From: Melitaea cinxia
Taxonomy: Eukaryota > Arthropoda > Insecta > Lepidoptera > Nymphalidae
DNA length: 64,000 nt
Reading direction: 5' to 3'
NCBI RefSeq assembly: GCF_905220565.1
Contig: NC_059414.1
Coordinates: 8,802,001 to 8,866,000 of the forward strand
Positions within the stretch are counted from its first letter, which is position 1; every line of letters starts with the position of its first letter. Of this stretch, positions 34,088 through 44,835 are shown piece by piece. The position numbers and the translations under genes are program-made. The notes beneath the pieces are model-generated. The model searched no databases, was not told where the DNA came from, and saw only the letters and a list, made by a program, of their open reading frames with translations.

Positions 34088-35082
34088 ATGACATTCACGC
34101 TATTCTTGCTGCACATCAACGACCTGCTCAAACCCGGAACCTTTGGGTATGCAGATGGCAGCACCGTTGTCGAGGGTTACGTGTCCAACGCACGAGCGAG
34201 TGGGTCTGAGATCCAATCGCTGAGGGAAGCTATGATTCAGCGTCTGAACTTGTCCCTTAAAGCTGTCTCCGATTGGGGTGACGCAAACCTGGTCAAGTTC
34301 AACGCCTCTAAGACCCAGGCGTGTCTTTTTTCGGCAAAGCGGAGTCCTTTCCATCTGACTCCCTCTTTCCGAGGTGTGCCCGTGCCCATAACCGGCCGCC
34401 TAAAGCTTCTTGGCGTTACTTTGTCATCCACCCTCAATTTCGGCTCATACATAGAGAGAAAGGCTCAAACAGCTGCCAGAAAACTGGGCGTCCTCTCGAA
34501 GGTGAGACAGTACTTCACTCCGGAACAGCTTCTAAATTTATATCAAGCGCAAATTCGATCATGCATGGAATACTGCTCTCACTTTTGGGATGGCTCAGCC
34601 AAGTACCAGCTGGAGCTTCTCGAGTCGATTGAGAGGCGAGCCAGAGGCTCATCGGTGATAAAGCACTGGTCGCTGCAAAGCTGCAAAGCTTGCATCATCG
34701 ACGGAGGGTGGCCGGCCTGTCGGTTTTTTATCGGATACACTTCGGAGAGTGTGCGCAGGAACTCCATAACCTGATTCCCCCTTCCCCTTCCATCATCGTA
34801 CAACCAGACGCTCTGTGTTACGCCACCCTTATATGGTTGACATTCCCCTAATACGCACTAAGCGATTCGCTAGTACATTCTTGATCCGTACAGCCAAAGA
34901 ATGGAATTCTCTACCAGCGTCTGTGTTTCCAGAAAATTATAACCTGGGGATCTTTAAGTCGCGAGTGAATAGGTTACTTCTAGGTAAGCGTGCTCCATCT
35001 TAGACCGCATTTTCACTTATCATCAGGTGAAATAGTGGTCAAACGCAAGCCTATCATTGTATAAAAAAAAAAAAAAAAAAAA
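34088..35082 (+). mobile_element. Jockey/CR1-type LINE, 5'-truncated, frameshifted, poly(A) tail
   Basis: Begins inside the reverse transcriptase at LFLLHINDLL. The catalytic box reads GYADGST (codon at 34157-34159 is GGC), so the second aspartate of YADD is lost. Downstream come SDWGDANLVKFNASKTQACL, KLLGVTLSSTLNFGSYIE and MEYCSHFWDGSAKYQLELLE. The frame shifts near 34645; the next frame continues RLIGDKALVAAKLQSL through FGECAQELHNLIPPSPS, and a second shift near 34812 restores HPYMV.IPLIRTKRFASTFL to the stop at 35001-35003. A 20-A tail occupies 35063-35082. This is a dead copy that cannot make active enzyme. Confidence 0.9.
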
Positions 35083-35323
35083 CATTTCATTCAATCTTTT
35101 TGTGAATCATTCTTATATTAGAATACAGAGTTTACGTATGCACGTGCAGCGAATTATAAAACTAAATAAACTTACCATCGCTTATAACTTAATTACATTT
35201 CTAAATGTTATTTCATTCAACAACACAACGATCTTAATAATTTTAAAATTATGTTTAAATAAAATAAAATATTATTACGTGTGTTTAACATACAATATGA
35301 TTAAAATAAAAAAGAAACATCAA

Positions 35324-35679
35324 AACACACACACACACACACTTCAGCCTATCGTCACTGCTGGACATAGGCCTCCCCAAGTTCGCGCCAGACGTCCCGG
35401 TCTTCCGCAATCCTCATCCAGCCGACACCGGCAATTTTACGTAGATCGTCGGTCCAACGGGCCGGAGGACGTCCCACGGCCATCGGTCCTGCGACACAGA
35501 TGACCAGCCCACTGCCACTTCAACTTGCTAATTCTGTAGGCCATGTCGGTTACTTTCGTTCTCTCGCGGATAGTCTCATTTCTAATCCTATCTTTGAGTG
35601 AAACCCCAAGCATAGTCCGTTCCATTGCACGTTGAGCGACCCTAAACTTGTGGACCAGTCCCTTCGTCAGTGTCATTAA
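35324..35679 (-). mobile_element. RTE-like LINE, 3' end with C-terminal coding remnant
   Basis: Minus-strand frame from 35676: TLTKGLVHKFRVAQRAMERT, then GVSLKDRIRNETIRERTKV and KLKWQWAGHLCRRTDGR, typical of the end of RTE-type endonuclease-reverse transcriptases. After an internal deletion and frameshift it continues RPPARWTDDLRKIAGVGWM, RIAEDRDVWRELGEAYVQQ and stops. The DNA end GGCCTATGTCCAGCAGTG is followed by ATAGGCTGAAG and a (TG)n tail (35324-35342 on plus as CA repeats). The family C SINEs share this 3' end. Confidence 0.88.
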
Positions 35680-37399
35680 ACATTAAAACGATTTGTAACA
35701 TTAGATCCATCAATCAATCATAAATTACATCAATATTGTTTGTACATAATTTAAGACATGTTACAGTTTTAAAAGGAATAATTAATAAAGTTATAACTAT
35801 CTTTTATGCACTTTCAGTCAACATCGCGTGCTCTACCGATCGATAGCTTTTATCAAGTCAAGCTCTTGTAATATAAAATCTAGTCTGAACTTTTGATATC
35901 TTTAATATACCGGATACCGGTTGTGTTAACTTATACCCCATGACGTATGCTGACTAAAATAGTATTGCTTCAATCAAATGGAATGCGGTTAATTAGTTTG
36001 CAAATTGTTAGTATCTGATTTAACTGCATCTGTGTACTACGTCATCGGGAAAATTTAGTTACTATTAACGTTATACTCACAAGTATTTATTCTTGCTTGT
36101 TAATTTTTATTAATTTTACATAATTCATCCGTTAGATTTACTACTATAGCAGATACATTTATAAGAGTAAGTGCGCAGTTTGTATAAAGTAAAACAATAG
36201 ATGAGTTGTTTATTGTTTTTCAATTGTGATTTGTTATCGTCACTGCTTGTGACGTCAATGCTGAAGTTTTCACTATACAACCTTGTTATTTACTGTGTGA
36301 TGTATTAAACGTAAAGTAAATAACATGCTTACAAAGCTTTGTTTTTACTCAAAAACTGGTTTCTAGTAAGACTTATAAAACGATGATGAATTACAAAATT
36401 ATATACTATAAAGGAGATGGATACGATTCCATACATTCTTGGGCCAAAATGTAATGAAATTAAAATGGTATAAATTAATGCATTTAAGCTTATTGATCCC
36501 TCGCTGAAAATTATGTATATTTTGGCTATCTGAGAGTGGAGTTATTAGACTTTTTGTAAAAGTGAGGTTATGTTACAATGTCTATAAAAAACCCGATCAC
36601 TAAGTTCTTGTAGCATTAATGTTTGTTATATTTAGTGAAGACTGTTTGAAAACTCATTACAAATATTGATGTACACTAGAAACCATAAATAAATATCAGG
36701 AATGGACTCAGAATGCATCGGAAAACAGTAAACACGAAACGAGTGACGGACACAGTATTACTGTTAGTAAGCTGTCAAAGCTGTCATTAAAAATATGATT
36801 TATTTTAAATCGATACGAAATCGATAATCATTTTGGTTTATCAAATATTAATTGATATTTTCGATATTAATGTAACTTTATTTAAATACACGTTATTGTT
36901 TACAGCTTTAATTATGCATCTAAATATCTTGAGTTAATTAACTAGTGCAAATATATATTCTATAGAATTCTGTAATCGATTATAGTGGAATCGATACCCA
37001 AATAATTTCATGAAAACTATCTTTCTCAATTTTCTCCGCTTCTAGATTCAGAATTGAGCTGATATTTTATATTTTAAAATAAAAAAATATGACCAATTTT
37101 TTAAACAATATCTCTACTCATTACATTTTGGCCCAAAAGTCGCATTCTCCTTTAGACATTAAAAATGTTTTTACAGGAGTTTAAAAAGTTGTACAGTTCC
37201 CGTGACTACCCATCCTATGTGACTAATTAGGAACCTTCCTTAGTAGGAAACGCCTGCGGCTAACTTAAAGCCGCGGGTGTTGGCAGTGACATATTTATAT
37301 CGGAATCGTGAAAAGACTAGTACAGTATATAAAAATGTATACACAATGTGACAAATAGATTTTATTAAAGAAAAAACAATAAGTATTATTATTATTTTA
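35680..37399. other. AT-rich non-coding DNA upstream of the bHLH exon
   Basis: No exon or repeat family is recognised. Clustered TCGATA/ATCGAT motifs occur at about 36811-36995, and a small GC-rich hairpin-forming patch (GCGGCT...AGCCGC) lies near 37255-37275. Confidence 0.4.
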
Positions 37400-37678
37400 T
37401 TTTTTATGTCACTAGGTCAGCAAACAAGCGTACCACTCACCTAATGGTAAGAGATTACCGTAGCTTATAGACGCCTGCAACACCAGAAGCATCGCAAGCG
37501 CGTTGCCGACCAAATTCCCAATCCCCCCAGGAGCTCTAGTCACCTTACTCACCAACAGGAATACAATACTGCTTGAAAATAGTATTATTTTGCTGTGATC
37601 TTTTGTAAGGTCGAGGTACTATCCCAGTCGGGCTGCTCCATACTTTGAGCAGGAAATTCCTGCTGTGCCCTACCTCAG
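37400..37678 (-). repeat. repeat family D, near complete
   Basis: Antisense copy from TATGTCACTAGGTCAGCAAA through GCCTGCAACACCAGAAGCAT, AGCTCTAGTCACCTTACTCA, AGTCGGGCTGCTCCATACTT and the palindrome GAGCAGGAAATTCCTGCTG to CCTACCTCAG. Confidence 0.88.
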
Positions 37679-39125
37679 TTAAATCAGTTAATTATTATTT
37701 ATAACAACTATTATGAATACTACTGTTATTGATTTTTAATATTCTTTTCACGAGCTGCTTGGTCATTGATCGGTTGAACGGTTGTTGGGTTGTATTGTTT
37801 GTCACTGGCTGGTTTTGATACCACGAAAAGGTGACATTTTAAAATTCAAATTAGAAAGTAAAAACAGTTTTCTGCTACTTTTCATTTGTTTTTCTGGCCG
37901 CAAAAGCATTTTGCAACATTGATACGAGCACATTTGTGTTATGACAATATTGTTAACGAGTAAGTACATATATATATATTCTATTAATAGTAATAGGCAT
38001 ACATAATAAAAGCGTTTGACATAACATATGCTAATTAATTTATTATTAAAAAGTTTGTAATGAGCGACATTTGTCAAAAGTCCGACAGCATCGAGACATA
38101 TCGACTACATCCATGAATGTATCGATTCGTTATGCTTAGAATAATCGTTTCGACAGCTTTACCATTTATAAGAAGATTTATATTGATTTTAATGGACTTC
38201 CATTACATTTATTTAGACGTTTTTATATATATTTTTATGGTTCGTAAGATTAACGTGAATATTAGTATAAAAGCAGTAAAATGTATTTATTAAGTGTTAA
38301 TGCCTACGTTATTGCATACATTTTAATGTTATTCTATTTATTGAAACAATATTTAATAGACTTGTCCATCAATTTTTATTTTTACGATGGTTTTGAAAGG
38401 TTTTAAATTTAATCTTTAAATATTTATATCGAATGTTACGTAACTGATTTAGTTTGTTTGTTATATAATTAACTTGTTTACTTCACGCGTTAAATACCAG
38501 ATAAAATTCTCTGAGGAATTATTTACAACTAAATATAATCTTTATAATAAAGGAACGAAATTATTTAAATAAAACGAGCGAATATTTTGCATAACAATTT
38601 TATTATAATAAAAACATCATAAAACGATTACCACAAATAGCGTTTAAACAATTACTATTAATATAAAATTGGTCACGCATTCGTTTCCTGATAATTAAAC
38701 TTTTAGTTATCATCATTAAAAATGGTTCATATTCGATAATAATATAATTCTTCTACAGTTGATTTTTATTATAATTCGAATATTTAACGTGACCTTGGTG
38801 AATAATTGTACTAATTACAAAACACTTATAACACTTATGTCTAAAGGTCAATCTTTGAATTATTTTTTTAAAATTATTTCTGCTAAGTAGTTAAACCGTA
38901 CAGTTTGGCTGGTACCTTTGATTTCAGATCCCATAAGTTAAAACGTAATATTTTAAATGGTTTCCCTCTATAGGCAAATATTCTAACGACATCACTACCA
39001 TTTTAATTTTTTAAGTTAATTGAGTTAATATGACGCATGCATTCTTTAATTTTTTTTATTTCAATACTAATAAGCCTTTAAGCACCACTTGAGAAATGCA
39101 AACATTTATTTAATTGACTTTAGAA
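37679..39125. other. AT-rich non-coding DNA, nothing recognised
   Basis: A 91-codon minus-strand frame at 37802-38077 has no recognisable domain. No exon or repeat family was seen. Confidence 0.4.
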
Positions 39126-39283
39126 TTAAAACAAAGTCGCTTCCCGCTATCTGTATGCTTTGGTCTTTAAAACTACGCAACGGATTTTGATGCGGTTTAT
39201 ATGTATGTATAATACGTGCATAATATAGTATACGAACATTGATAGTTTTTGCACCTGTGCGAAGCCAAGGCGCGTGTCGCTAG
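39126..39283 (+). mobile_element. family F Helitron-like repeat
   Basis: Begins ACAAAGTCGCTTCCCGCTAT, then CTACGCAACGGATTTTGATG, TTGATAGTTTTTGCACCTGT, and ends GTCGCTAG followed by T. Same structure as 43181-43364 and 54644-54822; the CTAG|T end fits a non-autonomous Helitron. Confidence 0.78.
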
Positions 39284-40108
39284 TAATTAATAAAATATGT
39301 ACCTATACAGACATGTACAACTGTAATTTTGGAAGTTAAAATATTTCCTTTTCGGAACAATACTGAGGATATAACTGAGTAATGATCATGCTTGAGAAGT
39401 TAATAATTTAAGTCTTCATTTTCTGACTTTCTTAATAATTTGTAGAGGGTTCATATGGAATGAAAAATTTAGAAAATTGAAAAGTTTTAGAAAACGATTA
39501 ATTATTTGAACTTCAGGCATTTGACAGTTATCAAGACAGGACGACGTCTGTCCTGTCAACTAGCATCTAGTAAAATAAATAAATATATGTAATAAATAAT
39601 ATAATAAGACTGGGTGTACCGAATTTGATAAACCTTTTCTTATTAGAAAGTTGGTGCTTCTTGTGTGGTACCATTTGAGTTATACCTATGAATGCGTATT
39701 TGTCGTTAACTTGTTCGTGTTTACACAAATATTTATAAAACTAGTAAAAAATATACCGAAGACAATGAAACGTTGCTTTTTTGGCTTTACGTCATTAAAT
39801 TCAAAAATATACGTAAAGTAAATACAAGCAATTATCACTTACACAAACACCGTATTATACTCACGGTAAGTTTTATTAATGGTTTTTTATGAGGTAACAT
39901 GTCAAGTGAAGGTAAGCAATATGAAATCTTAAAGTATAGATCAATTAATGTGCGTGTAGCCGTGACCCCACTTTTAGTGTCTGTTAAAAATTTGACCCAG
40001 TACTACCTTTTAGCTACCTGGTTCAGACGTCAATGTTTTTATGTAACCTGTTTGTTACTTCCTTTAAGGTAATTTTTTTATTTTTTATAATAATTATAAT
40101 ATTATTAA

Positions 40109-40345
40109 CAATCCAAAAAAAAATGACTTTATTTATACAAAATATTATACATATTTACAATTCACAACTTAAGAACTAAATATTTACAGATAGTTTTGGT
40201 ATAAATCATGTCCGCGTGGAATTGTGCCAAGAATGCTGGCAGCATTTCCCCGTTGAATCGCTATGCCGATTCTCTGGGCAAAAAATGCACCAGCCCTCTT
40301 GTCACCAGTGGAGGCAATAAGGCGAGGTGTTATCTCATTTAAAAA
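40109..40345 (-). mobile_element. unclassified retroelement, C-terminal coding remnant
   Basis: The minus strand is open for 53 codons from 40345 to a TAA at 40184. It contains ITPRLIASTGDKRAGAFFAQ, then RIGIAIQRGNAASILGTIP and ends LYQNYL. I recall this QRGNAASILGT-type ending from C-termini of insect retroelement polyproteins but cannot name the clade. About 75 bases downstream, still on the minus strand, comes AATAAAGTCA followed by nine Ts (plus strand 40117-40134 region), which looks like the element's 3' end. Confidence 0.6.
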
Positions 40346-40405
40346 TTAAACAAAACAACAACATTAACAATTAAAAAAAACTATATTAAAGATCGCTCGC
40401 TTTTC

Positions 40406-40743
40406 GCTTCAGTCTGTAATATCCCACTGCTGCACATAGGCCTCTTTCCCCATGTAGGAAAAGGATCGGAGCTTAATCGACCACGCTGCTCCAATGCGGG
40501 TTGGCTGATATATTATCTACTATGAGTAACGATCGCTATCAAGTGTATATTATAACAACCGGGACCGACGGCTTAACGTGCTCTCTGAGGCACCGTGGGG
40601 AGATCCATAAGGAGTACACAAACACCCAGACCACGGCAAACGTCTGTTTGTCCAATACAAATGTTTGTCATGTGCGGGGATCGAACCGCAACCGCCAGCG
40701 CAACAGCCACAAACCAGTGCTGTGACCGTTGCCCAAACGCGTC
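40406..40743 (-). mobile_element. SINE family B, full length
   Basis: Minus-strand copy with tRNA-like head (B box GGTTCGATCCCCG-like), GTATTGGACAAACAGACG, GAGCACGTTAAGCCGTCGGT, GATAGCGATCGTTACTCATA and the 3' end GGCCTATGTGCAGCAGTGGG. Open frames on both strands here are repeat shadows. Confidence 0.9.
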
Positions 40744-40942
40744 GTCAATGATGATACGTCTATGAAAGATGATAATCCAAAAATTAAAGCTATGTATATG
40801 CTTCCGATTTTGGGAAAGCTTATCTTCATAATGATGCATAATGATGAATTAAATATTATTCACAAAATTTACCATACTTGATAATAACGCCCATTAAAAT
40901 ATTTCTAAATTTTAATAAAAAATTTATATAAAATGCCTCACA

Positions 40943-41185
40943 TGGCTTACGACTAGCCCGTTGACGCAGTTTGTAGTGACCCTGCTTTCTGCTCCGGGGG
41001 TTGTGGGTTCGATTCCTACCTCGAGTCTGGGTTTAATATATATGTATTGTTTATACGTATCTTTATCGAAAAATAATGTAGCTATACCAGTCGGCTGTTA
41101 CCTATAACACAAGCATTAAGTTGCTTACTTTAGGAACAGACGACCGTGTGGGTATTGTGTAGATATTTATTTATTTATTTAAACA
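40943..41185 (+). mobile_element. SINE family A, full length
   Basis: Head GACTAGCCCGTTGACGCAGT, B box GGTTCGATTCC, GAGTCTGGGTTTAATATA, middle CAGTCGGCTGTTACC, end GTTGCTTACTTTAGG and ACAGACGACCGTGTGGG, with an (ATTT)n tail near 41164-41180. This is the clearest copy of family A. Confidence 0.88.
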
Positions 41186-41661
41186 AGAGATAGACATAAA
41201 ACTTTACAGTTTATTGGATCGACTAAAAATTAAAATGTTTTTAGTGTCGACTTTACTTTATTGAATAAACTCGTACATAAAACAAATCGTAAGTAACCAT
41301 TCATTCACGACGTCCTATTGAGAGCTGTTAAACGAATGGCTTGTAATTAATAAAATTAATTCATTCATCAGACACAGTCAGAACTCGTTCGATTCAAATA
41401 ATTTCTATTTACATATTGGCTTTCCCTTGCAATTAGTTTTCATAAGTCGTCACTGACTTTATGCAAATAATTTACAAGCCATCGAAATGATTTATGCTAT
41501 TTTACACTAGTTTACATTTCGTCTTTGTTATTTTCTTTTTGATCTTTTTGCGTCACTTAATGTTATATTTTTTACTAAAATATACTTTTTTATTTATATG
41601 CAAAATCGGTTCATAAACGACGAAGTTATTTGCGAACACATACATCTATACAAATAAATAA
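41186..41661. other. AT-rich non-coding DNA
   Basis: The last 70 bases (about 41590-41660) resemble a family H interior (AAAATCGGTTCATAAACGAC). Nothing else recognised. Confidence 0.4.
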
Positions 41662-41973
41662 AATTGAAGTGTCTGTTTGTAATATTAAAATAGCTGATTT
41701 TTAGAAATATATGTTACAAGTACATGGATGTCTACACAGTGCATATGCTAAAATGACATTTTCAAATTTTTTTCTGTCTGTCTGTCTGTTTATCCCGCCA
41801 AATCTCTGAAACGGCTGGATTGATTTTGACGGGACTTTCACTGGCAGATAGCTGATGTAGTAAGGAGTAACTTAGGCTACTTTTATTTTAGATTTTCTTT
41901 ATTTATAACTCTGCGAGCTAAACAAATATTTTTTTGTTAAATTCCACGCGGACGAAGTCGCAGGCACAGCTAG
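41662..41973 (+). mobile_element. family E Helitron-like repeat, copy 1 of an adjacent pair
   Basis: Contains GAAGTGTCTGTTTGTAATAT, TCTGTCTGTCTGTCTG, AATCTCTGAAACGGCTGGAT, TTGACGGGACTTTCACTGGC, and a 3' end GCGGACGAAGTCGCAGGCAC followed by AGCTAG|T. The GCGGAC-GAA-GTCGC part can form a short hairpin shortly before CTAG, as in Helitrons. Confidence 0.8.
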
Positions 41974-41980
41974 TAGGTAA

Positions 41981-42294
41981 ATAATATTGGACTGCATGTT
42001 TGTAATATTGAAATAACAGCTTTTTACTAAATGAATATGGATGTATGTATACACGGTACTTATACCAAAATAACATTTTTTACAATTTTTGTCTGTCTGT
42101 CGGTTTGTTCCGGCTAATCTCTGAAACAGCTGAGCTGATTTTGACGGGACCATGACTCGGAGATAGCTGATGTATAAAAGAGTACCTTAGGCAATTATTA
42201 TATTATTCCTGAAATTTATTTATTTTATAAGTCTGCGAACTGAACAATAACTTTTTGTTAAATTCCACACGGACGAAGTCGCGGGCATAGCTTG
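41981..42294 (+). mobile_element. family E Helitron-like repeat, copy 2 of an adjacent pair
   Basis: Same order as copy 1, starting near GGACTGCATGTTTGTAATAT and ending GGACGAAGTCGCGGGCATAG with CTTG|T. It begins only a few bases after copy 1 ends. Confidence 0.8.
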
Positions 42295-42299
42295 TATAT

Positions 42300-42457
42300 A
42301 TATACGGTCGAATCGAAAAACGTCCTCCTTTTTTGTAGTGAGTTAAAAACAATATTATTTAGCTGCGATATTCTGTAAAAGGTCGAGGTACCGCCCCAGT
42401 CGGTCGGGCTGCTCGAGATTTTGAGCAGGAGATTTCCTGCTATGTCCTATTTCAGTT
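42300..42457 (-). repeat. family H end fragment followed by a family D 5' fragment
   Basis: 42300-42348 resembles the right end of family H (GGTCGAATCGAAAAACGTCC, then CTCCTTTTTTG and GAGTTAAAA). 42350-42457 is an antisense family D piece with AGGTCGAGGTACC, GTCGGGCTGCTCGAGATTTT and GAGCAGGAGATTTCCTGCTA. Confidence 0.7.
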
Positions 42458-43180
42458 GTTGTCATATTTAAAAGTATTTTGCGCACATTATTAAAATATG
42501 CCTTATTACTATGTAGATGTACATTTATAATTTTAAAAATACAATTAATATTTCCTTTGTAAACTAAGAACCAAACAATCTTGTCTTTGCGTGAATTAGG
42601 AAAAAAGGCACTAAAAACAAATTTAATAAATTTATTAATCACTTATACGCAAGCATATTATTATAAACAAAGCAAGTTAAAAAAAAATACAAAGTAAACG
42701 ATACCATTGCACAATGAGTGTTTTAAAGAATTCCAAACGAATAACTTAACTCCAATTTAGCATTCCCACGTTACAAAAGAAGGAAACACTTCGTAAATAT
42801 GGTAATACTGAAGGCTTCAATCAGTAACATAAAGCGGCAGTATCAATGACTGACAGTATGACCACTTATTAGCTTATAAAAAACTGCACGCGATGTTTTG
42901 AATTTGAAAGCTTGCGAATGTGCGTTTTGCTTGCAATAATGTTATTTTGTTGCAAAAATGTTAATAGCTTAACAATCCACACAATTTCTTTTAATAATAG
43001 TGTTTTTTTTTACATTTTTCAGAATTTAATTTCCTTTAATACTCAATTCTAATATTAAAGACTTTGACCTTAGAAGACAGTGAATACAAATCTATTAATT
43101 TGAGTGACTAGTTGTCTTGTCATAATACCGAACCCATCCAATAGTACCTAATATACTTATATATTTTATCACTACATAAT
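42458..43180. other. AT-rich non-coding DNA, nothing recognised
   Basis: No exon, repeat family or RNA gene was seen. Confidence 0.45.
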
Positions 43181-43364
43181 ATAAAACAAAGTCGCTTCCC
43201 GCTATCTGTATGCTTAGATCTTTAAAACGCAACGGATTTTGATTCGGTTTCTATAAGTAAATAGAGTGATTCCAGAGGAAGGTTGATATGTATAATACAT
43301 TTATAATATAGTAGAGGAAGACTGATAGTTTTTGCAACTGTGCGAAGCCGGGTCGAATCGCTAG
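43181..43364 (+). mobile_element. family F Helitron-like repeat
   Basis: Contains ACAAAGTCGCTTCCCGCTAT, CGCAACGGATTTTGATTCGG, GAGTGATTCCAGAGGAAGGT, TTGCAACTGTGCGAAGCC and the end ATCGCTAG|T. Confidence 0.8.
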
Positions 43365-43817
43365 TTTAAAAATAAAATCAGATTTCAAGAATTTTTGTTT
43401 TTTGATATGTTTGTGTTGTTGCGTAGCAAACTATTTGACTTAAAACTTAAATATCTTAGTATAAATAATTATCATGACATAAATTACTTTTTAAATTATA
43501 AGGTTCTAGAACGCAAATAACAATTGATCGATATTTTCTGTACGTAAAAGAAATGAAACAAATATTAGTATGCCAGCCTATACATCTTAATATGAAATTC
43601 AAAAAGCATTCAATTACGTTAACCGTATTAAATTTATCATATTCAATAGCTAAGCTTGTTTAGACGCGGTCTGACGTGGAAACCTACCAGTTTTCTCACG
43701 GTGCACGCGAGCCGCTACAAAGGCGCTCAATAATTTAGGCAATTTTCCAATATCGACCTGTCCGTGGTGCAAGTACAACTTTTAATTACGGGCTCGAATA
43801 AATAAATAATAAAAATA

Positions 43818-44150
43818 CGGGTAGACGGTTAAAGCCATGGATTGTACCTGTTGCGCTGGCGGTTGCGGGTTCGATCCCCGCACATACCAAACATTTGTAT
43901 TGGCCATACAAGTGTTTGCCGTGGTCTGGGTGTTTGCGCAGTCCTTGTGGGTCTCCCCGCCGTGCCTCGGAGAGCACGTTAAGCCGTCGGTCCCGGTTGT
44001 TATCATGTACACCTGATAGCGCGTTACCCATAGTAGGGAATATATCCGCCAACTCGCATTGGAGCAGCGTGGTGGATTAAGCTCTGATCCTTCTGCTACA
44101 CGGGGAAAAGAGACCTATGCCCAGTAGTGGGATATTACAAGTTGAAGCGT
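43818..44150 (+). mobile_element. SINE family B, full length
   Basis: Starts in the tRNA-like head, with GCGGTTGCGGGTTCGATCCC (B box), then GTATTGGCCATACAAGTG, GAGCACGTTAAGCCGTCGGT, GGAGCAGCGTGGTGGATTAA, CCTATGCCCAGTAGTGGGAT and ATTACAAGTTGAAGC. Frames at 43782-44080 on both strands are shadows of this SINE. Confidence 0.92.
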
Positions 44151-44699
44151 TAGCGTTAAAAATACGGTTTTTTTAAGTATTTGTATAATTTAGTTGCGAA
44201 CCTATTGTTAACACTTTTTATGTTATTGTGGATATCACGTTTTTTTTTTTTTCATTTCGTATCTTGGAATAATTCGTATGTAAAGTATTTATTGCTATTT
44301 TTTAAGAATTATGATTCTAAGATTAAGTTTTGATTTTAATCAATATAGGCAAGTTATTTGGAACAATAACCTATAATTATCTACTAACTAACTAACTTAA
44401 ATTCGTGGTATTTTAATTTAATATAATGAAATTACTTTGAAATGTAGTCTTATATAAGAGTTATGTGTCACCTTTAACTTGTACCACCTACAAAAACCAT
44501 GTATAGAAACCGCAACAGCGTATCAGCGCACTGTACAAGGCCCTTGCATTACTACCTATGGTATTCTTCTATCTTCAAACTACTCTATAAATTCTAATTG
44601 TTTGATTCAATATTTTCTTTGTTTTGTTTATTATATCTAAAGATATATGGAAACATGATTTTTGCATTTATATCTTGGTGTATGCTTCCAACTTTAAAA

Positions 44700-44835
44700 C
44701 CACCACCAACTTCAAAAAAAGGAGGAGGTTCTCAATTCGACTGTGCTTTTTTATATATGTTATCTCCTTAATTTGCTAGGTGTACCGATTTTGATGATTC
44801 CTTTTTTAATCGAAAGCTAGTGCTTGTAATATTGT
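44700..44835. mobile_element. family H element, left part
   Basis: Begins CACCAACTTCAAAAAAAGGA (worn terminus), GAGGTTCTCAATTCGACTGT, GCTAGGTGTACCGATTTTGA and TCGAAAGCTAGTGCTT. The right terminus is not seen. Confidence 0.7.

Noticed and set aside
34081..34094. A minus-strand ATG with four codons and a GTAAGA donor in phase 2, which would fit the missing dys first exon
   Set aside because: It overlaps the 5' boundary of an inserted LINE, is only 14 bases long, and could easily arise by chance. No transcript evidence is available here.
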